Source: Lawsonibacter sp. (GTDB taxonomy: Bacteria; Bacillota; Clostridia; Oscillospirales; Oscillospiraceae). Taken from it: 64,000 bases of DNA. Below are positions 60,370 through 64,000 of the stretch, one piece after another. Under the pieces are notes generated by a model. The model made no database searches, was not told where the DNA came from, and worked only from the letters and a program-made list of their open reading frames with translations. A program made the translations under genes and the position numbers. The DNA lies in contig JAAWSG010000001.1 in NCBI GenBank assembly GCA_022801435.1, positions 1 through 64,000 of the forward strand, written 5' to 3'. Position 1 is the stretch's first letter; the number at the start of each line of letters is the position of its first letter.

Positions 60370-60681
60370 ATGGAAAGAGACGAAATTCTGGAAAAGAGCC
60401 GGAAGGAAAATAAAAATCAGGATGAGATGGAAAAGACCATCCGGGTGGAGGGAGAGTCCTTCAGCCTGTTTTTCACCCTGATGGCGGGGATACTGCTGTA
60501 CTCCTACAACCGCCTGCACGACCTGCCCTCCGACACCATTTTCATCATGTTCTGGACCTCCTGCGTCAGCAACCGTCTGTACCGTCTGACCAAGCGGAGG
60601 AACACCTCCGATCTGATTACTATGATCATCTCCCTTGTCATTCTGGTGTTCTATGTGGTAAAATACCTTTCACAGGGGTGA
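60370..60681 (+). CDS. Small two-TM membrane protein (DUF6442-like)
   Basis: A 103-residue protein: a charged N-terminus (MERDEILEKSRKENKNQDEMEK), then membrane segments at about 32-46, 53-70 and 80-98. It is a typical partner of small XRE regulators in Firmicutes, and here a 69-residue XRE gene follows after four bases. The name DUF6442 is from memory of the N-terminal pattern. Such pairs are often mobile or stress-linked; the function is unknown. Confidence 0.75.
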   Translation: MERDEILEKSRKENKNQDEMEKTIRVEGESFSLFFTLMAGILLYSYNRLHDLPSDTIFIMFWTSCVSNRLYRLTKRRNTSDLITMIISLVILVFYVVKYLSQG

Positions 60682-60685
60682 TAGA

Positions 60686-60895
60686 ATGGACGATCAACTG
60701 GTCCTGAAAAATCGGTTAAAGGTAACCCGGGCGGAAAAATCCCTCTCTCAGGGGGAGCTGGCAAAGCTGGTGGGGGTCTCCCGGCAGACCATCAGCTCCA
60801 TTGAGACGGGGCAGTTCAGCCCCACCGCCAAGCTGGCTCTGGTGCTGTGCATCGCCCTGGATAAGAAGTTTGAGGAGCTGTTCTATTTTGACTGA
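60686..60895 (+). CDS. XRE-family helix-turn-helix regulator
   Basis: A 69-residue single-domain protein of the Cro/C1 type. It shows LKVTRAEKSLSQGELAKLVG, SRQTISSIETGQFSPTAKLAL and the common ending LDKKFEELFYFD. It probably represses its own operon together with the membrane partner upstream. It is preceded by GGGGTGATAGA. Confidence 0.93.
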   Translation: MDDQLVLKNRLKVTRAEKSLSQGELAKLVGVSRQTISSIETGQFSPTAKLALVLCIALDKKFEELFYFD

Positions 60896-60909
60896 GAGGA
60901 GGCCCGTCT

Positions 60910-61077
60910 ATGGAACCCTTCGCCATTGCGCTTTTCGCCGCGGCGGTCATCGGCATCCCCATCGCTATCCTGCTGTACAACGACTACGGCAAGAAGCGGG
61001 GCTGTGGCCGGGGGTGCGCCACCTGCGGCAACCGGGATATCTGCTACCGGAGGAAAAAAGAGGAAACCCCCAAATAA
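60910..61077 (+). CDS. Tiny Cys-rich membrane protein
   Basis: A 55-residue protein: one hydrophobic segment (about 4-22), then a short soluble tail with four cysteines (Cys32, Cys36, Cys39 and Cys45; C-x3-C-x2-C-x5-C). A strong GAGAGGAGG site lies 7 bases before the ATG, supporting a real gene. It resembles FeoB-associated Cys-rich proteins in size and layout, but no feoB is here. It is the third gene of the small group. The cysteines could bind a metal; that is inference. Confidence 0.65.
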   Translation: MEPFAIALFAAAVIGIPIAILLYNDYGKKRGCGRGCATCGNRDICYRRKKEETPK

Positions 61078-61116
61078 AAAATCTGACCCCCGAGGCGCAC
61101 CGCTTCGGGGGTCAGA
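61075..61116 (-). terminator. Terminator of the holB-ricT-AEC unit
   Basis: TCTGACCCCCGA and its complement form a long stem. On the minus strand it is followed by ATTTTTTATTT, beginning about 10 bases past the AEC stop. Confidence 0.85.
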
Positions 61117-61125
61117 GTATCTCAT

Positions 61126-62070
61126 TTACCCGATCAGCAACATCAGCACGGGGATGGTGACAAAGCTGACCAGGATGGACAGGCAGGCCCCGGAGGCGGC
61201 GTATTGCTCATCCGCCCCGTAGGCCCCGGCCATGACGGTGACCTGGCTGACCACGGGCAGGGCGCTCTCCACAATGAAGACGTCCCGGGCCAGTCCGGTA
61301 ACGCCGAACAGCACACAGCTGCCCCAGCAGATCACCGGAGCCAGCACCAGCCGGATGGCCAGCATGGCGGGCAGTCCGGGGAGGAGGCGGAGGTTTTTCA
61401 GCCCCACCTCATAGACAATAAAGCCGCAGTAGATGAGGGCCAGAGGGGTCACCGAGCCGCTGATATAGCTGGCAAAGCGCATCACCGGTCCTGGGGGCTC
61501 CAGATCCAGAACCAGCAGAGTCACCGCCAAAATCACCCCCAGAATGGGAGGCTTTTGGAACATGTTCTTCAAAAATTCCAGCAGACCTCCCTGCCGCTCC
61601 CTCCGGACCCCGGAGCCCTCCACCAGCAAAATGCCCGCCGACTGGAGGAAGCTGGTATTGGCCAAATAGTAGACCATCAGGTGGGGCATACAGGCCTCGC
61701 CAAAGAGCTGGGTACACACGGGGATGCCGATAAAAATGGTGTTGGACAGCCCGGCCATAGCCACAAAAACCCCCCACCGCTCCCGGGGCAGGCGGAGCAG
61801 CCAGGCCGCGGCCATGGAGACCAGCAGGGTCACCGCCACCCCGGCCAGGCCGGAGACCAGCTGCACCCCGGCCTGGGCCAAACCGGACCGGTCCAAATTC
61901 TCCAGCAGGCCCACCAGGCAGTTGCAGGGCACGGCGATGTTGATAATAAACAGGCTGACAAACTTCTTCTCCCGGGCGGTCATCCACCCTCGGGCTCCCA
62001 TAAAATAGCCCACCGCCATCATCATCAGCAGCACCGCGCAGGCGGATACCGCGTTGAGAAAACCTGTCAT
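61126..62070 (-). CDS. AEC-family (auxin efflux carrier) transporter
   Basis: A 314-residue membrane protein with about ten helices in the 5+5 arrangement of the BART superfamily. Typical are the N-terminal VGYFMGARGWMTAREKKFVS loop (about 20-39), NTIFIGIPVCTQLFGE (about 109-124) and the second-half ALPVVSQVTVMAGAYGAD (about 276-293). Family members export or import organic anions such as malate. The gene starts three bases after the ricT stop, with AGGAG within the ricT end. Confidence 0.9.
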   Translation of the reverse strand: MTGFLNAVSACAVLLMMMAVGYFMGARGWMTAREKKFVSLFIINIAVPCNCLVGLLENLDRSGLAQAGVQLVSGLAGVAVTLLVSMAAAWLLRLPRERWGVFVAMAGLSNTIFIGIPVCTQLFGEACMPHLMVYYLANTSFLQSAGILLVEGSGVRRERQGGLLEFLKNMFQKPPILGVILAVTLLVLDLEPPGPVMRFASYISGSVTPLALIYCGFIVYEVGLKNLRLLPGLPAMLAIRLVLAPVICWGSCVLFGVTGLARDVFIVESALPVVSQVTVMAGAYGADEQYAASGACLSILVSFVTIPVLMLLIG

Positions 62071-62073
62071 GGG

Positions 62074-63216
62074 TTACTCCTGAGCCTTTCCGCTTCCGCC
62101 CTTGGAGTGGCGGCGCCGGCGGTGGTTCCGGCCTCCGGAGTGGGCGGATTCCTGGCTCTTCTGGGGGGTTCCCTCTCCCTCCTCGCTTCTGGGCTGGGAG
62201 CGGCGGCTGTTCCCCCGGCGGCGGTCGGAGCGCCGTCCCTCCCGGGGTTCCTCCTCGCTCCTGCGGCTGGGGAAGGCGGCCTCCAGCGCGGCGGACAGGG
62301 CGTCCTCCTCCCCCGCCGGTCTGTCCTCCTCGCCCTCGGGCGGACGGCGGAGCTTGGCCAGCTCGGACAGGGGGGGCTCCACATAGCCCTCGGGCCGCTT
62401 GCCCTTGCCGCTGCGAATGACACACAGCTCACAGTTGTGGTAGCACTTTGGGGTCTCCGGGGCGGAGTCCAGCCGCACCTGCACCGTCTGCCGGAGGAGG
62501 TTGACGCTGGACACCGTCCCCGCCCCGTCCGGGGTCTCCACAAAGGACTCCTGCTTGGGGGCGTGCTTGACCAGGTCCTCATAGGCCTCCTGCTCATACT
62601 TCAGGCAGCACATCAGCCGACCGCAGGTGCCGGAGATCTTGGTGGGGTTGAGGGACAGGTTCTGGGTTTTGGCCATCTTGATGGACACCGGCTGGAACTC
62701 GTCCAAAAATTGGGAGCAGCAGAAGGGCTTGCCGCAGATGCCCAGACCGCCCAGCATTTTGGCCTCGTCCCGCACCCCGATCTGCCGCAGCTCGATGCGG
62801 GTGTGGATGGTGCTGGCCAGGTCCTTCACCAGGGCCCGGAAGTCCACCCGCCCCTCGGAGGTGAAGAAAAACAGTACCTTGCTGCCGTCAAAGCTGCACT
62901 CGGCGCTGACCAGCTTCATCTCCAGGCCATGCTCCGCGATTTTCTGCTGGCAGATGGCGAATACCTTCTTTTCCCGCTCTTTTTTCTTCTCGATGGCGAT
63001 GAGGTCCTCCGCCGTCGCCGCCCGGACCACCGGACGCAGGGGGGCGGTGAGCTCCATCTCGTCAATCATGGTGTTCCCCATGACGCACTGGGTGTACTCG
63101 CTCCCCCGGGAGGTCTCCACAATTACGCCGTCCCCCACCTCAAACTTCATGCCGTTTGGGTTGAAATAGTACTGCTTCCCGCCGCTTTTGAAGCGGACGC
63201 TGATGATTTCGATCAT
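62074..63216 (-). CDS. ricT: PSP1-domain protein RicT (YaaT), regulatory iron-sulfur complex
   Basis: A 380-residue cytoplasmic protein. The PSP1 domain includes VRFKSGGKQYYFNP at the start and the cysteine-rich LGICGKPFCCSQFL (about 157-170) with CGRLMCCLKYEQ (about 198-209), which in RicT binds Fe-S clusters with RicA and RicF. The last ~100 residues are a charged Arg/Glu/Ser-rich tail longer than in B. subtilis. In B. subtilis the complex affects RNase Y, competence and sporulation. It follows holB directly, the usual Firmicute order. Confidence 0.95.
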   Translation of the reverse strand: MIEIISVRFKSGGKQYYFNPNGMKFEVGDGVIVETSRGSEYTQCVMGNTMIDEMELTAPLRPVVRAATAEDLIAIEKKKEREKKVFAICQQKIAEHGLEMKLVSAECSFDGSKVLFFFTSEGRVDFRALVKDLASTIHTRIELRQIGVRDEAKMLGGLGICGKPFCCSQFLDEFQPVSIKMAKTQNLSLNPTKISGTCGRLMCCLKYEQEAYEDLVKHAPKQESFVETPDGAGTVSSVNLLRQTVQVRLDSAPETPKCYHNCELCVIRSGKGKRPEGYVEPPLSELAKLRRPPEGEEDRPAGEEDALSAALEAAFPSRRSEEEPREGRRSDRRRGNSRRSQPRSEEGEGTPQKSQESAHSGGRNHRRRRHSKGGSGKAQE

Positions 63217-63226
63217 ATTTTACTCC

Positions 63227-64000
63227 TTACACAAACATCCCGGCGCACAGCCAGCCCGCCAGCTGCCCCTGGTTGACGTTGAGACGGGCGGCCTGCCGCA
63301 GCTCCCGGACCAGCTCCAGCCCCTTCACCAGGCGCCGGCTGGGGGATTGGGACAGCCGGCTGCCCAGCTCCCCCTCCAGCTCCTCCAGCAGGGGGATGAG
63401 CTCCTCCTTTTTGACCCTGTCCAGCTCCATGGAGGCCTGAAACAGATCCTCCTCCGTGCCGCTCAGCAGGACCTCCGCCAGCAGTCTGATCCGCCGGTTG
63501 GGGGCGCGGGTCTCCCTCTCCTGGCCGGCGGACAGCTCCTCACACCGGGAGCGCACCGTCTGGAGCAGCTTTTGGGGGTTGTCCGCCAGCAGGAGAAAGG
63601 CGGCGTAGGAGGGGCCCTCCTCCAGCAGCTTGAGCATGGCGTTCTGGGCGGAGGGGTTCATCTCGTCCGCCTCTCTGAGCAGATAGACCTTCCGCTCCCC
63701 CTCGTTGGGCCGGATGTAGGCGTCGGCGCGGAGGGCGCGGATCTGGTCCACCGTGATGGGCTTCCCCTCCTTTGGGCCGGAGAGGGTCATGATATCCGGA
63801 TGAATCTCCTGCTCCGCCTTCCGGCAGGGGACGCACCTTCCGCAGGGCCGCTCCCCCAGAGGGGCGGTACACACCATGGCGGCGGCGGCTGTCCGGGCCA
63901 GCTCCAGCGGTCCGGTTATGATACAGGCGTGGGGCAGGCCCCGACCCGTCTCCCTTTGGACCAGCTGCGCCCGGAATTTTTCCTGTTCGGTCAACTTTGG
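63227..64000 (-). CDS. holB: DNA polymerase III delta' subunit (5' end at or beyond window edge)
   Basis: Part of the clamp loader. The frame is open to the right edge; a TTG at 63992-63994 is a possible start, giving 255 residues, but the true start may lie outside. It has ACIITGP at the degenerate P-loop position (no functional Walker A, as expected for delta'), a zinc module CGRCVPCRKAEQEIHPD (about 51-67), LLREADEMNPSAQNAMLKLLEEGP (about 104-127) and SRCEEL. The C-terminal collar domain is present. It heads the holB-ricT-AEC unit. Confidence 0.93.
   Translation of the reverse strand, partial: PKLTEQEKFRAQLVQRETGRGLPHACIITGPLELARTAAAAMVCTAPLGERPCGRCVPCRKAEQEIHPDIMTLSGPKEGKPITVDQIRALRADAYIRPNEGERKVYLLREADEMNPSAQNAMLKLLEEGPSYAAFLLLADNPQKLLQTVRSRCEELSAGQERETRAPNRRIRLLAEVLLSGTEEDLFQASMELDRVKKEELIPLLEELEGELGSRLSQSPSRRLVKGLELVRELRQAARLNVNQGQLAGWLCAGMFV

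Overview
The window looks like chromosome of a GC-rich, anaerobic, low-branching Firmicute (Clostridia). The closest fit is an Oscillospiraceae-type gut bacterium of the Flavonifractor/Oscillibacter/Intestinimonas kind. This is inference from gene content: phosphate butyryltransferase plus butyrate kinase, a T-box leader before glycyl-tRNA synthetase, RicT, VanW, an ECF sigma/anti-sigma pair, sigma-A promoters of the TTGACA-17-TATAAT type, a GrdB-type selenoprotein, and strong AGGAGG ribosome binding sites throughout. No phage, insertion sequence, CRISPR array or rRNA operon was seen. Most long antisense frames are GC-driven shadows.

Region 1-9.7 kb: the 5' part of NADP-type glutamate dehydrogenase (cut by the left edge), a GNAT acetyltransferase with a PspC protein, a cytosine permease/deaminase unit (codB-X-codA), a metallophosphoesterase coupled to a BMP-N/ParB-like protein, a secreted protein and an amylosucrase-like GH13 enzyme. 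Region 9.7-17.7 kb: a LysR regulator, a NitT/TauT-type ABC transporter whose permease and binding protein carry unusual N-terminal extensions, a VanW protein with an 11-residue tandem repeat tail, a DUF2461 protein and TrmB. Region 17.9-31.8 kb: glycogen phosphorylase, a DUF1846 protein, an EF-G paralogue lacking the usual catalytic histidine, a short MerB-like protein, an ECF sigma/anti-sigma pair, a tRNA-dihydrouridine synthase, and a tightly coupled AAA ATPase / PD-(D/E)XK / secreted-protein unit. Region 31.9-39.3 kb: a MATE pump, ptb-buk, a truncated PTS enzyme I, a PHP-domain protein, an aminotransferase and a stand-alone tRNA-Arg(CCG).

The most coherent system lies between 39.3 and 51.4 kb. 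One strand carries a peptide-type ABC transporter (binding protein and four further subunits), then alanine dehydrogenase and a Xaa-His-type dipeptidase. A GntR regulator separates it from the opposite strand, which carries the two subunits of a glycine/sarcosine/betaine-reductase-type component B. The second subunit is a selenoprotein: its in-frame TGA at 51137-51139 lies in a U-x-x-C-x-x-C motif, is followed by a bacterial SECIS-like hairpin, and splits the gene into two apparent frames. A perfect palindrome overlaps the reductase promoter start region and a near-match lies upstream of the transporter promoter, suggesting the GntR protein controls both. The layout suggests a Stickland-type module: peptide uptake, hydrolysis, oxidation of alanine, and reduction of a so far unidentified amine or amino acid.

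Region 51.5-64 kb is mostly housekeeping: HtrA protease, a DEAD-box helicase, a PASTA mini-protein facing an XRE regulator, a T-box-controlled unit (small unknown gene plus glyQS), a MoxR/VWA pair, a small HTH/membrane/Cys-rich group, an AEC transporter, RicT and the DNA polymerase III delta' subunit (at the right edge).
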